Shown in pieces: positions 1 through 9,555 of a DNA stretch of 64,000 nt (position 1 is the first letter of the stretch; each line of letters starts with the position of its first letter). The DNA lies in the NCBI RefSeq assembly GCF_002243645.1, contig NZ_CP017704.1, forward strand, positions 3,056,001-3,120,000, written 5' to 3'. The stretch is from Peribacillus simplex NBRC 15720 = DSM 1321. Its GTDB lineage: Bacteria > Bacillota > Bacilli > Bacillales > DSM-1321. The notes beneath the pieces were generated by a model. It was given only the letters and a program-made list of their open reading frames with translations. It had not been told where the DNA came from and searched no databases. The translations under genes and the position numbers were made by a program.

Positions 1-1980
1 GACGGCGCCTAAGATGATAATGGAAGTTAAACGGGATCTTGCAAACAGAATGGCGATCGAGCCAATCACGATGATCGCAGCCAATACCAATTCATATATA
101 CCGATCGGGGCAAAATTCACTGTATCCAATTTAAATGCATCCTTCCAATAGAGCGTAAAGCCCAAGGAAAGAATGAAGAAAAGGAAGATTGAAAGCAAAT
201 ACGTCCGAATCGAACCTGTCATTAATACTTTCATGACGGAGGAAGCTGAGCGTTCGAGCCCTCTTACCCCGTTATCATACAAAGCATTCAGGGATATGCG
301 TTCAGGAATCCACTGAGTGATCTTCTGCCACTTCGGAAGCGTTTTGTATAAAAGGATTCCAAATGCTATGATGCCGACGGTCATCCATACTTCAGTATTG
401 AATCCATGCCAGAAGGCGATATGGACTTGGAAATCCGGACCCACCAAGCTTGGCTGTATGCCGGCTACCGCAGGTTTAATGATCGACGAAGATAGCAAGT
501 TTGGAAAAATACCGAAAACGATGACCAACGAAGCAAGGATGATTGGGGATAGCAGCATCCCGATCGGTGCCTCATGGGGCTTCTTTTCCAATAGTTGTAA
601 CTGAAGTTTGCCTGTAAAGGGTTTGAGCACGACGATCATGCTATAAATAAAAGTGAATACACTGGCTACCCATGCCACCACAGGGAACAAAACCCCCCAC
701 GTCTCCATATTGAAGATATTCAATTCCAATACATTCACCATGCTGGCTAAGAACATTTCCTTGCTGAGAAAACCATTGAAGGGCGGAAGTCCAGCCATTG
801 AAAAAGCACCTATGACAGCGACGGTGAAAGTGATAGGCATCAACTGCATCAATCCGCCAAGCTTTCTGATATCACGCGTACCGGTTTCATGATCAATGAT
901 GCCTGCAACCATGAAAAGGCTGCCTTTAAAGGTCGCATGATTAATCAAGTGGAATACTGCTGCAACCGTGGCTGCCAAGTATATATTTTCCCCTAAAGCT
1001 TCATAGTGGAGTGCCGCCGCACCAAGTCCCAAAAGCGACATGATCAATCCGAGCTGACTGATGGTGGAAAAAGCTAGAATCCCCTTTAAATCAGTCTGCT
1101 TGATTGCAGAGAATGAGCCCCAGAACAGGGTGATCAATCCGGTGATCGAAACGAGCCAGAACCATAATCCCGATTCTGCAAAAACAGGGCTTAATCGGGC
1201 AACCAAATAAATTCCGGCCTTGACCATTGTGGCCGAATGAAGGTAAGCACTGACTGGTGTTGGGGCTTCCATCGCGTCAGGAAGCCAGATATGGAACGGG
1301 AACTGTGCGGATTTAGTGAACGCACCAAGCAGCACAAGCAAAAGTGCAGGAATGAAGAGCGAGTGGTCCATAAGTTCCCCGCTTTGGGCTATCAATTCAC
1401 GTATGCTGAATGTGTTCCCCATAATGGAAAGGAGAATGATACCTCCAAGCATACCTAAGCCGCCAAGCACAGTGATCAGCAGTGATTTCTGCGCTCCATA
1501 ACGTGAACGCTCCCTTTCATTCCAATATCCTATCAATAGAAAAGATGATAAACTCGTGAATTCCCAAAACGAATAAAGGACAATTAGATTATCGGATAGG
1601 ACGACACCAAGCATCGCTCCCATGAAAAGCAAAAGGAAGACGTAAAATTGGTTCAGCCTTTCTTTCGCCTTCGATAAATAGAAAATTGAATACAGAACGA
1701 CGAGTGAACCTATACCTGTAATGAGCAAGGTGAACAAAAGCCCTAGTCCATCTACATAGAAATCAACATGAATTCCGAGAGAAGGAATCCATGTTGCCCT
1801 TTCCATAATGATATTCCCTTGTTTGGTCAAGGAAATGAACCTTGAAAAATAAGTGAAAAGGAGAACCGGTAAAATCAATACAAACCATCCTGTATGTATT
1901 TGTCGAAATAGTTTGTACAATATTGGCACAATAAGTGCGAATAGAAACGGTGATAATACCGCCCAATGAAGTAAAGACAT
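1..1980 (-). CDS. mrpA: Na+/H+ antiporter subunit A (MrpA), C-terminus cut by window edge
   Basis: The reverse strand is open from ATG at 1980 to base 1, giving 660 residues of a protein that is about 800 long in Bacillus. It is a polytopic membrane protein related to respiratory complex I NuoL/ND5. The N-terminus (MSLLHWAVLSPFLFAL) and the antiporter core (WLPDAMEAPTPVSAYLHSA, then MVKAGIYL) are typical of MrpA. The core contains the lysine and histidine helix residues used for proton movement. A GGGGGGAG ribosome site precedes the start. Mrp complexes exchange cytoplasmic Na+ for H+ and need subunits A-G, so mrpB-G should lie to the left of the window. It is divergent from yufK, as in B. 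subtilis. Confidence 0.93.
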   Translation of the reverse strand, partial: MSLLHWAVLSPFLFALIVPILYKLFRQIHTGWFVLILPVLLFTYFSRFISLTKQGNIIMERATWIPSLGIHVDFYVDGLGLLFTLLITGIGSLVVLYSIFYLSKAKERLNQFYVFLLLFMGAMLGVVLSDNLIVLYSFWEFTSLSSFLLIGYWNERERSRYGAQKSLLITVLGGLGMLGGIILLSIMGNTFSIRELIAQSGELMDHSLFIPALLLVLLGAFTKSAQFPFHIWLPDAMEAPTPVSAYLHSATMVKAGIYLVARLSPVFAESGLWFWLVSITGLITLFWGSFSAIKQTDLKGILAFSTISQLGLIMSLLGLGAAALHYEALGENIYLAATVAAVFHLINHATFKGSLFMVAGIIDHETGTRDIRKLGGLMQLMPITFTVAVIGAFSMAGLPPFNGFLSKEMFLASMVNVLELNIFNMETWGVLFPVVAWVASVFTFIYSMIVVLKPFTGKLQLQLLEKKPHEAPIGMLLSPIILASLVIVFGIFPNLLSSSIIKPAVAGIQPSLVGPDFQVHIAFWHGFNTEVWMTVGIIAFGILLYKTLPKWQKITQWIPERISLNALYDNGVRGLERSASSVMKVLMTGSIRTYLLSIFLFFILSLGFTLYWKDAFKLDTVNFAPIGIYELVLAAIIVIGSIAILFARSRLTSIIILGAV

Positions 1981-2312
1981 AAACTCCCCCCCTTTTTAAA
2001 ACGAAGTCAGTCGTCTTATTATGCTTTTTTCACGCAATCCTAGACGTTTGGAAATCTTCGTTGAATATGTATTTTTTTATCGAATACTTGTCTCGCTTAA
2101 AAGTATAACGCAATTTATGTGGGTTTGCATGGCTTTAAAAACAGTGAAGGCCAACTTAAATGATGTTTTATATATAGGTAGAAAAGGAGGGGGAATCATC
2201 CTGAAAAATTTATTAAAAAAAGTTTTTCAAGGATGAATTAGTAGAGTATCCATTGTGAAATGGTGGATTATCTTGCATAATATAGGATAAAAGACGCATG
2301 GATGGAGAAATC
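1981..2312. other. Intergenic region between mrpA and yufK
   Basis: This 330-base AT-rich gap holds the divergent promoters of mrpA and yufK. No operator was recognised. A strong AAAAGGAGGGGG motif at 2182-2193 is followed by an 11-codon open frame from CTG 2201 to TGA 2236. The longer frame from 2021 has no ribosome site and was not called. Confidence 0.5.
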
Positions 2313-2870
2313 ATGAAAAACACTTATTTACTTAGCTATTTACCAATCATTTCAATTCTATTATTTAGCCTCTCCTTTGCCATTTATGGGGAAATGCAAA
2401 TGCTCAAGTTATTTGGGAATTTGGGAATCTACCAAGGAATGCTGGAGTTTTTTTCTGAAACCGGCATTAAGCTGGCACTGCTGATCGTATTGCTCCTATT
2501 ATTCTTCATGGTTTTTGCCGCATTGAAGCTGATCTCCGATACGATATTGGAGCTGTCTTTATTATTCTTTTCCAAGGATTCGGAGGGTAAAGCCCTGAAC
2601 AGTGTAAGAAAGGGATCTGTCATATATGTGATTGGCGGTGCCTGTTCATTGTTCAGTGTTCAATTCATCATCGGGCTTGGATCCATCTTTATCGCAACGA
2701 ATATTGTGGCTTTAATTTATTTTGTCAATAAGTTAAGCCCGAGTTTGAATTTATCGAGGCTAGTGGGATTGGTTTTCTTTCCAATCTTTGTTTGGACGGC
2801 ACTAATTTCAATAGTCGCTTATGCGGGATTGAAGCTTTATAACAGCGTTATTGCAAGTCTTCCCATATAG
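2313..2870 (+). CDS. yufK: YufK-like membrane protein (DUF5366)
   Basis: A 185-residue, highly hydrophobic protein with about five predicted membrane spans. The ATG at 2313 is preferred over 2298 because GGAG at 2304-2307 sits at proper spacing, and the resulting length equals that of B. subtilis YufK as I recall it. Position next to mrpA and pbpD also matches YufK. The function is unknown; neither the sequence nor the neighbours point to a substrate. It is a single gene ending in a terminator shared with pbpD. Confidence 0.75.
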   Translation: MKNTYLLSYLPIISILLFSLSFAIYGEMQMLKLFGNLGIYQGMLEFFSETGIKLALLIVLLLLFFMVFAALKLISDTILELSLLFFSKDSEGKALNSVRKGSVIYVIGGACSLFSVQFIIGLGSIFIATNIVALIYFVNKLSPSLNLSRLVGLVFFPIFVWTALISIVAYAGLKLYNSVIASLPI

Positions 2871-2871
2871 C

Positions 2872-2906
2872 AAAAAAGAAGGTGCCATCTCGGCACCTTC
2901 TTTTTT
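2872..2906. terminator. Bidirectional terminator, yufK / pbpD
   Basis: A perfect 15-bp stem (AAAAAAGAAGGTGCC and its complement) with a 5-base loop. It has A/T tracts on both sides and so serves both convergent genes. The last base of the pbpD stop codon lies inside it. Confidence 0.92.
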
Positions 2907-4765
2907 CACTCGGCAGTCTGGCTGATATCTTTCCAAATCAATACATGGGGTGTATGTGAATAAATGGATTGTAGATTGGATGGCTTGTCCCTTCCGATCC
3001 AAACCCCCGTTGTATAGTTTGCGGTCAGACCGACAAACCACATGTCTTTCACATCATTGGTCGTACCGGTTTTACCGCCGACATAATCTGTAGGAAAGTA
3101 GGCTTTGCGGGCTGTCCCGGAAAGGGTTGTTTCATGGAGCAGCTGCCGCATCTTGGCTACGGTGCTTTTGTTCCATATCTCCTTGGAGCGGTCTTTCCAT
3201 TTATAAAGGACTTTACCTTCTTGATCGGTGACTTTAATAATGGCGCGCGCTGGCTGATAGTTTCCGTCATTGAAGGAAGTATAGGCATTTGTCAGTTCAA
3301 GGGGACTCATGCCATATTCGAATCCGCCTATGGCAGAACTTGTATGGTGGTCTTTTTTGCTCACCTTTTTAAAGTCGAAAGCATCCAGGTACTTGAAACT
3401 CGTTTCCACCCCCGTTTTTTCAAAAATCCTTATGGCGGGTGTGTTATAGGACTGAGCGAAGGCAGTTCTTAGTGTGACCATCCCGTAGCTGTCGCCGCTA
3501 TAATTCTTTGGACAATAGCTATTGCTGCAATAGCTTGCTCCGCTAACGAGCTGATTGATGTCAGCATCCGTTTCTTCTAAATAGGGAGCATAATCGAGAA
3601 GTGGCTTAATGGCTGACCCTGGCTGCCTATAGCCTTGGTAGGCCCGATTGAAAGAATTTTTTTTATAATCTTTTCCCCCAATCAAAGAGACAAGCTCGTG
3701 CGTATGATGCTGTATAACCACTAAAGCTCCCTCGATATCATTGACACCGATTTTTGATTGTACGGCAGTCTTTGACTGTGTTTGCAGCTTAGTATCGAGT
3801 GCGGTATGGATGGTTACACCGGAATTCAAAAGCTTTTCGACCTTTATATCCAACTCAGCTTCCGCCTGCTTACGTATAGCGACATCAGGGCTTTGCAGGG
3901 ATTTGTCAAGACCCTCGGAGGATGCCACCAGGTTTTTCAATTCCTGATGAACATACGTCACGTAATCGGGATATAAGTCGACCGGGGTGGACAAGTCTAA
4001 TTTAATCGTACTTTTGATAAGCTTTTCGTACTCGGCCTGTCCTAAATCACCTTCGGCCACCATTTGTTTCAGTAATCTCTCCTGACGCTTTTTCGTCGCA
4101 TCGAAATGTTTAAGAGGATTATAGTTTTCCGGATTATTAGGGATTGCGGCCAGGAAGGCAAGTTCCGCCTTGGATAACTCTCCAGTCGGTTTACTGAAAT
4201 AATATTGGGAAGCAGCTTCGATTCCATAAGCTCCATTACTGAAATATATGGCATTCAAATACAGCTCCATGATTTCCGGTTTTGATTTTTTTCGCTCTAT
4301 TTGATAGGCGTAAATTAGTTCACTGAGTTTTCGGTTATACGTTCTATCATGTGAAAGATAAACATTCCTGGCAAGTTGCTGGGTTATGGTACTGCCGCCT
4401 TGTTCGATTGTTTTATTTTGTGAATTGATAAGAAGCGCCCTGCTTATGCCGGATAGGTCAACGCCTGCATGATCATAAAATTTCTGATCCTCCGTAACGA
4501 TGAACAGATTTTCCAGGAAAAGGGGGATGTCTTCAAGTTTTAGGTAAGTCCGTTTCCCACCAGTGGAAATTTCACTGATGACCTTTCCATTTGCTGCCTT
4601 CATGTAACTATTCTGAGCCAGTTCTATCGATTCAATGGGAATTCGCTCGTCGAGTACATGATAGGGAGATTGCGCTAAGGACCACTCCTGATAGGAAAGG
4701 AAAATGAAAAGGATCAATACGGGAACTAAGAGGAAAATCGTGATATAACCAACATACGTGCGCAT
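2906..4765 (-). CDS. pbpD: Class A penicillin-binding protein 4 (PbpD)
   Basis: A 619-residue bifunctional peptidoglycan synthase. One N-terminal membrane segment (about 8-24) is followed by a glycosyltransferase-51 domain with EDQKFYDH (catalytic Glu92) and GGSTITQQLARN (123-134). The transpeptidase domain has S384-A-I-K, S439-Y-N and K565-T-G-T, so both activities look intact. It polymerises lipid II and cross-links stem peptides outside the membrane. AGGAAG precedes the ATG. It is a monocistronic gene convergent with yufK and divergent from kapD, as in B. subtilis. The protein ends soon after the transpeptidase domain. Confidence 0.95.
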   Translation of the reverse strand: MRTYVGYITIFLLVPVLILFIFLSYQEWSLAQSPYHVLDERIPIESIELAQNSYMKAANGKVISEISTGGKRTYLKLEDIPLFLENLFIVTEDQKFYDHAGVDLSGISRALLINSQNKTIEQGGSTITQQLARNVYLSHDRTYNRKLSELIYAYQIERKKSKPEIMELYLNAIYFSNGAYGIEAASQYYFSKPTGELSKAELAFLAAIPNNPENYNPLKHFDATKKRQERLLKQMVAEGDLGQAEYEKLIKSTIKLDLSTPVDLYPDYVTYVHQELKNLVASSEGLDKSLQSPDVAIRKQAEAELDIKVEKLLNSGVTIHTALDTKLQTQSKTAVQSKIGVNDIEGALVVIQHHTHELVSLIGGKDYKKNSFNRAYQGYRQPGSAIKPLLDYAPYLEETDADINQLVSGASYCSNSYCPKNYSGDSYGMVTLRTAFAQSYNTPAIRIFEKTGVETSFKYLDAFDFKKVSKKDHHTSSAIGGFEYGMSPLELTNAYTSFNDGNYQPARAIIKVTDQEGKVLYKWKDRSKEIWNKSTVAKMRQLLHETTLSGTARKAYFPTDYVGGKTGTTNDVKDMWFVGLTANYTTGVWIGRDKPSNLQSIYSHTPHVLIWKDISQTAE

Positions 4766-5035
4766 AGTTCAACTTCCTAACTAATATATTTTTAGTATGT
4801 CCTTGGAATGAAGGGATGAAAAAATGGTACTTTTGGTTCATTCATCCATCATAATCCAAATAAGGTAGACAATAAAGAGTTTTGGGTAAATTAGGTATGA
4901 CTGCAGGAGCCATATCTGAATGGTGTGTAACGATCCTAAAAAAACTTTCTAAATCTTCTGTTATAATATTCTCGTGAGAAAAAAACCATTTTTTGTTTAT
5001 ATGTTGATGTCAGGAATATGAAGGGGGTCATAAAA

Positions 5036-5659
5036 ATGGAGGAACAACAGCAATTTGTATTCATTGATTTTGAATTTACGATGCCGGAAGGAAAAGCCAA
5101 TCCAGTAGGGTTTTATCCGGAAATCATTGAGGTTGGTTTAGTCACCGTCATTAATGAGACCATTCAGGAACAATTCTCATCTTTTGTTAACCCATCGAAA
5201 TTTCAAGTTTTAACGGGAAGATGCAAGAAGTTCTTGAACATTACCCAGGATCAGGTGGACAGGGGGATTTCATTTGAAGAGCTGGTTACTTTATTGAAGA
5301 AAATAGATGAGCAGCACCCGACGACGATTGTAACCTGGGGAAATATGGACATGAAGGTGCTTCGCCAGAACTGTCAGAAAGCAGGATTGGATTTCCCTTT
5401 TTCAGGGAAACAAAGTGATCTTTGCCTGGAGTATAAACGCTTTTTCGGTGATCAAAATCAAACCGGGCTTTGGAAAGCTGTACAGGCCTATGGCAAAGAA
5501 GGGACAGGCAAGCATCACAGGGCACTGGATGATGCGATTACGACATATAATATCTTTAAGTTAGTAGAGAAAGATAAAAGTTATATGAAAAATCATGAAC
5601 CGACGACAATTGGCGATCGCATTGATTTATCAAAGGTATTGAATCATTTAGCGTTATAA
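5036..5659 (+). CDS. kapD: 3'-5' exonuclease KapD, inhibitor of the KinA pathway
   Basis: A 207-residue DEDDh-family exonuclease. FIDFEFT supplies the first Asp-Glu pair, TWGNMD the second Asp and HHRALDDA the final His/Asp. The ATG at 5036 is chosen because AAGGGGG at 5021-5027 sits 8 bases upstream; an in-frame ATG at 5018 lies before that site. In B. subtilis KapD dampens KinA-driven entry into sporulation; its nuclease substrate is not settled. It is convergent with kapB. Confidence 0.88.
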   Translation: MEEQQQFVFIDFEFTMPEGKANPVGFYPEIIEVGLVTVINETIQEQFSSFVNPSKFQVLTGRCKKFLNITQDQVDRGISFEELVTLLKKIDEQHPTTIVTWGNMDMKVLRQNCQKAGLDFPFSGKQSDLCLEYKRFFGDQNQTGLWKAVQAYGKEGTGKHHRALDDAITTYNIFKLVEKDKSYMKNHEPTTIGDRIDLSKVLNHLAL

Positions 5660-5692
5660 AAGCCAAATCATATACTACTGATTTGGCTTTTA
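5658..5692. terminator. Bidirectional terminator, kapD / kapB
   Basis: AAGCCAAATCA pairs with TGATTTGGCTT around an 8-base loop and is followed by a short T tract. It starts within the kapD stop codon and serves both convergent genes. Confidence 0.85.
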
Positions 5693-5699
5693 TCATGCT

Positions 5700-6086
5700 T
5701 TATTTGAAATAATCCGCCGCTAGATCTTCCAGCAACTGTAAGCTTTTGTCATTCCACTCTGTTTGGGCTTCGCTTAAAGTGCCTTTCATTTTCTCAACAG
5801 CTTCTCTTAAGGATTCCTTATACTCAGGAATCTCCTCATCAAAGGTCCTTACCATATTCTTTGGTACTTTGGTTTGCTCCCGGAATGCAAGAGCACGCCG
5901 CTGATGGAACATGGACACTTCCGTTTGCTTAGGGTTATGAAGATCTCCCTGCATGGGATGCTTCAAGACAGCCAACACTTTAACAAGATATGCAGCAGGT
6001 CTGATATCGGTGACTTCCCCGATGTATTTTCCAGTTTTATATATGGCGGTAACCTTATCGCCGATTTTAAAATCCTGTTCTGACAT
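5700..6086 (-). CDS. kapB: Kinase-associated lipoprotein B-type protein KapB
   Basis: 128 residues. The N-terminal KIGDKVTAIYKTGKYIGEV, the central KVLAVLKHPMQGDLHNP and the RRALAFREQTKVP stretch closely match B. subtilis KapB. KapB is required for the membrane sporulation kinase KinB to feed the Spo0 phosphorelay. It has no signal peptide or lipobox in this reading. AAGGTGG precedes the ATG. In B. subtilis it follows kinB, but no kinB is visible in this window. Confidence 0.88.
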   Translation of the reverse strand: MSEQDFKIGDKVTAIYKTGKYIGEVTDIRPAAYLVKVLAVLKHPMQGDLHNPKQTEVSMFHQRRALAFREQTKVPKNMVRTFDEEIPEYKESLREAVEKMKGTLSEAQTEWNDKSLQLLEDLAADYFK

Positions 6087-6264
6087 TCCACTACCACCTT
6101 TCTTTTAACTTCCTTCATGATACATAAGAACAACGATTTTTCACAGCGAATTTGTTCAATTTCGTAAAGATGCTTTTTTTAAGAAAATCGTGTAAAGTGT
6201 ACAAATGAAGATGGAAAATGGTGTTTCATGCCATTTTATTTTAAAAAGAAAGAGGTTATGTACA

Positions 6265-6855
6265 ATGACAAACTTTCCACAATTAACAAGTGAAGTTTTG
6301 GAAAATGAAAAAGCGGTCATCATGCAGACGACGATGGGCGATATTAAAATTAAACTTTTCCCTGAACTGGCTCCAAAGACAGTGGAAAATTTCTTGACAC
6401 ATGCTGAGAACGGTTACTACGAAGGAATCATCTTCCACCGTGTCATCAAGGATTTCATGCTTCAAGGCGGAGATCCGACAGGGACTGGAATGGGTGGAGA
6501 AAGTATCTGGGGAACTCCATTTGAGGATGAGTTCTCCATGCAATTATTCAATTTGCGCGGAGCTCTTTCCATGGCAAATGCAGGCCCGGGAACAAACGGG
6601 AGCCAATTCTTCGTCGTGCAAGCCCAGCATGTGGACAGCAGGATGGGTGAGCAAATGAAGCAAGCCGGTTATCCGGAAGAAATCATCAGTGCTTATATGG
6701 AACAAGGAGGCACACCATGGCTGGATCATAAACACTCTGTTTTTGGACAAGTGGTCGAAGGCATGGAAGTTGTCGATACGATTGCTAACGTAGAGACAGT
6801 TGCGGGAGACAAACCTGCAGTGGACGTAGTCATTAAAGGGATCACCATTTTATAA
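6265..6855 (+). CDS. ppiB: Peptidyl-prolyl cis-trans isomerase, cyclophilin type
   Basis: 196 residues, a cytoplasmic cyclophilin that speeds proline isomerisation during folding. The catalytic core is visible: [19 protein letters not shown] with the key Arg, [14 protein letters not shown], and [16 protein letters not shown]. The start at 6265 gives MTNFPQL and lies 9 bases after AGAGG. The frame is open further upstream to 6205 but without a ribosome site. An insert around residues 120-150 ([20 protein letters not shown]) is common in Bacillus relatives. Single gene with its own terminator. Confidence 0.94.
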   Translation: MTNFPQLTSEVLENEKAVIMQTTMGDIKIKLFPELAPKTVENFLTHAENGYYEGIIFHRVIKDFMLQGGDPTGTGMGGESIWGTPFEDEFSMQLFNLRGALSMANAGPGTNGSQFFVVQAQHVDSRMGEQMKQAGYPEEIISAYMEQGGTPWLDHKHSVFGQVVEGMEVVDTIANVETVAGDKPAVDVVIKGITIL

Positions 6856-6865
6856 ATAAAAGAGA

Positions 6866-6897
6866 AGCGAGGGGCTCAGTGCCTCTCGTTTTTTTTA
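6866..6897 (+). terminator. Terminator after ppiB
   Basis: GCGAGGGGC pairs with GCCTCTCG across a short loop, followed by eight T. Confidence 0.85.
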
Positions 6898-6990
6898 GGT
6901 TTTAGTCGATTAGGCCCACTAGTGGATTGTTCTGGTAATTGATATAATGGGATAATGCAGTTTAATTCCCTATCAGGAAGGATGTATCGG

Positions 6991-7215
6991 ATGGACTTTC
7001 TCAATCATGCTTTACTGGGTTTGTTTCTTTACTTTCCAGAAGACAAGACTGAATATATCTCGGCTGGTATAACTTGCTTCATTTTTTTAGTGGCAGCCGT
7101 TTTTACGATGAGGGCAATTATAAGATATTCAAAGAAGGAAGAAATGAAAACCAAGCAATTCGAAGATGAGGTCACCAAAAGGAACCAGCGCATAAAGGAT
7201 GATACTATTTCTTGA
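6991..7215 (+). CDS. Small single-span membrane protein, unknown
   Basis: 74 residues: one hydrophobic segment (about 22-43, ending VFTMRAIIRYSKKEE), then a charged, probably helical cytoplasmic tail rich in Lys and Glu. The ATG at 6991 follows AGGAAGG (6975-6981) by 9 bases; the ATG at 6982 would abut the ribosome site. I do not recognise the family. No terminator follows, so it may be read through toward the GNAT gene. Confidence 0.6.
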   Translation: MDFLNHALLGLFLYFPEDKTEYISAGITCFIFLVAAVFTMRAIIRYSKKEEMKTKQFEDEVTKRNQRIKDDTIS

Positions 7216-7378
7216 TCCCGGAAGATGATGTGCATCACGAGACCCCGTTTTTTAATATTGATTATCTGAATATGAATGGTATTATGTTTTGTTAGAAGGT
7301 CGTAAAGAATAAAATGTTCCCTTATCAGCATAAGCATTTTATACTATAAGCATAGAGATAGAAACTTTGGGGGCGTAA

Positions 7379-7861
7379 TTGGTTATGCAAATCGTAGCGA
7401 AAAGAATGATTGCGGCAGATACGGTTAAGGAGTTTTTCATTCAGCACTGGGAGACGACTCAAGTCGTTTTTTCAAGAGGCTTGTTTCATTATGCGGAACT
7501 TGAAGGTTTTGGGGTGATGAACGAGAATGAAAAAATCACGGGGCTGGGAACATACAAAATATCCGACCATGTATGTCAGATCATCTCTTTGAATAGTGAG
7601 CATGAGAATCAAGGGGTGGGCTCTTCATTGCTTTATGTGATGGAAAATATCGCTAAGGAAAAAAATTGCCATACTATTAAAGCGATTACAACGAACGATA
7701 ATTTACAGGCAATGAAATTTTTTCAAAAGCGTGGTTATGTCATTTCGGAAATCGTTAAAAACGCCGTGGAAGAATCAAGGAAAATCAAGCCTGAAATACC
7801 ATTTTACAGTTTTGATGGAATTCCGATCCGAGACGAGATAATATTGGAGAAATACTTATAA
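7379..7861 (+). CDS. GNAT-family N-acetyltransferase
   Basis: About 160 residues with the acetyl-CoA binding signature ENQGVGSSLLYVM and the downstream NDNLQAMKFFQKRGY element of Gcn5-related transferases. The substrate is unknown. GGGGG at 7369-7373 suits either TTG 7379 or ATG 7385; the choice is unresolved and changes only two residues. The next gene starts 40 bases downstream with its own ribosome site, so the two may be co-transcribed. Confidence 0.82.
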   Translation: MVMQIVAKRMIAADTVKEFFIQHWETTQVVFSRGLFHYAELEGFGVMNENEKITGLGTYKISDHVCQIISLNSEHENQGVGSSLLYVMENIAKEKNCHTIKAITTNDNLQAMKFFQKRGYVISEIVKNAVEESRKIKPEIPFYSFDGIPIRDEIILEKYL

Positions 7862-7901
7862 TAAGGTGTAATTCACCTGAATTTTGATAGGGGGAATAGG
7901 G

Positions 7902-8516
7902 ATGTTCAAGAAAATTGCGGCTGATGCCCTTGGTCTTAGTGATATTGGAAGTGTGATTAGTCCTGCCGATTATGACAAGGTGGATGCAGATGACTATATC
8001 ATGCATGAGGATGGGGAAAAAATTTATTTCCTGATTAAATCGAAAACCGATGAGTACTGTTTCACGAATCAAGCATTCATACATTTGGACGGCACAAGTG
8101 CCATAAGTAAAAAGCGTACACTTACAAGATATAGCTACAGCCAGTATACTATTTCCAACGCCACACTTGAAACCGCGGGGACCGTGGATTTAGATGCGGA
8201 AATTAAATTTTCGATCGGTGCAAAGACTTTCTCCATTGATGTCCATAAGAAATTCATTGAAGAATTAAAGGACTTGTTCAAATCACTCGTGAAAATATCA
8301 GAAATTTGCCATGAGAATGAGTTTGCCCTTCAATATGCCCAGCAAAGCGTAAACCTTGCTTCTTCCACTTTGAACCAGGTTCGCACTGACGGAAGCCAAA
8401 TGGCTGCAAGTTTCAAGGAAATTAATTCGGCAGCTTTCGAATGGTTGATGGACAGCCGGAAAAAGTACCATGTTAAAGATTTTGGCTATGTTTTTGAGAA
8501 ATATATCAATAATTAA
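7902..8516 (+). CDS. Bacterial PH-domain protein with YvbH-like C-terminal extension
   Basis: 204 residues. Residues about 1-125 resemble the bacterial pleckstrin-homology fold (DUF1696), with the typical DYIMHEDGEKIYFLIKSKTDEYCFTN core. About 130-204 is a helical extension like that of B. subtilis YvbH, thought to mediate oligomerisation. The role is not established. ATG 7902 follows AGGGGG at good spacing, and MFKKIAADALGLSDIG is the usual family start. It ends at a strong terminator shared with the catalase gene. Confidence 0.78.
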   Translation: MFKKIAADALGLSDIGSVISPADYDKVDADDYIMHEDGEKIYFLIKSKTDEYCFTNQAFIHLDGTSAISKKRTLTRYSYSQYTISNATLETAGTVDLDAEIKFSIGAKTFSIDVHKKFIEELKDLFKSLVKISEICHENEFALQYAQQSVNLASSTLNQVRTDGSQMAASFKEINSAAFEWLMDSRKKYHVKDFGYVFEKYINN

Positions 8517-8558
8517 AAAAGAAGGCGGACACAGAATGATGTGTCCGCCTTCTTTTTT
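8515..8558. terminator. Bidirectional terminator, PH-domain gene / Mn catalase
   Basis: A perfect 19-bp stem containing GAAGGCGGACACA, with a 6-base loop and six A/T at each base. It covers both convergent gene ends. Confidence 0.93.
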
Positions 8559-9414
8559 AATTGTTCAAATCACTCAAGCCAGGGCTATGTTCATTTGGCA
8601 TATCCGGCATTTCAGGGACAGGGAATCCTTTTGGCGGCTCTGTAACAGCAAGGTTTCCGCCATTTCGGCTCGGTGTCTCCCCTTGGAAAACTTCGCCGAT
8701 TTGAGTTTGATCCAACCTGAAATTGAATTGGGCATTATGGTAGCCTAAATCCACATATTTGCGGCATTCAGGATATTTGTTCAAATCATAATTAGGTACA
8801 GGGAAGATTTTCCCCCAGTCAACCCCAAGAGTTTCCAATGCCTTGGCAAATGCATTTTGGTGGGCATTGTCGCGAACCATTAAAAATGCCAGTGTTTCGC
8901 GCATTGATTTATTGGAACTCATTTCATAAATCCTGGACTTTTGCAGGACTCCCGTAGATTCAAGCACGACATTGTTCAAAAGGTTCGCCACAAGATTACC
9001 GTGATCATAAACCCATGATCCATTCCATGGATTGCCGCCAGCATCGACGGGCAGGGATGCTTTCGCACCGATGATGAAGTGATGGGGGTTTGCGCCGCCT
9101 TTGATGACTTCATCCAATGGGGCGCCATCGATAGCGGAATCTCCAGGCATATTCCCGCCAGCACCATTCAGCAGCTGGTTGATGGTTGATTGGACAAGTT
9201 CAACGTGGCTAAGCTCCTCCAAGAAGACTCCACGGATTAAATCACGATATTGTTTAGCCTTGCCGCGGAAATTGGCGCTTTGGAAAGAATACTGCATCAT
9301 CGTCCGCATTTCACCGAATTGCCCTCCAAGAGCTTCTTGAAGTACTTTTGCCGCACTCGGATCAGGCTTATCGGGAACGATCATATTGATTAAGTCTTCT
9401 TTATAGAAATACAA
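8557..9414 (-). CDS. Manganese catalase family protein
   Basis: 285 residues of the non-haem dimanganese catalase family, which breaks down H2O2. The four-helix ferritin-like core shows Glu residues in GQFGEMRTMMQYSFQS, the ExxH motif in FLEELSHVELV, and a second Glu/ExxH-like set around NVVLESTGVLQ and MVRDNAHQNAFAKALE. The C-terminus is Pro-rich, as in spore-associated paralogues. Translation starts at TTG 9414, 7 bases after AAGGGGG. Together with katA at 47.9 kb the window encodes two unrelated catalases. Confidence 0.9.
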   Translation of the reverse strand: MYFYKEDLINMIVPDKPDPSAAKVLQEALGGQFGEMRTMMQYSFQSANFRGKAKQYRDLIRGVFLEELSHVELVQSTINQLLNGAGGNMPGDSAIDGAPLDEVIKGGANPHHFIIGAKASLPVDAGGNPWNGSWVYDHGNLVANLLNNVVLESTGVLQKSRIYEMSSNKSMRETLAFLMVRDNAHQNAFAKALETLGVDWGKIFPVPNYDLNKYPECRKYVDLGYHNAQFNFRLDQTQIGEVFQGETPSRNGGNLAVTEPPKGFPVPEMPDMPNEHSPGLSDLNN

Positions 9415-9555
9415 ATGGAAGCCCCCTTAAATTATTATTTCTAAGTTAGCCTCTGTTATCTGAATTAATTTATTCCTAAGGTAAAAAGTACCTTTATGGA
9501 ATGGCGGGATGAGAGAAATACTAGAGGGAAGAACGATTTTGAAAGGATGTTGCAC

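Noticed and set aside
2021-2236. 71-codon plus-strand frame before yufK
   Set aside because: No ribosome site, unlikely amino acid composition, and it lies in the divergent promoter region.
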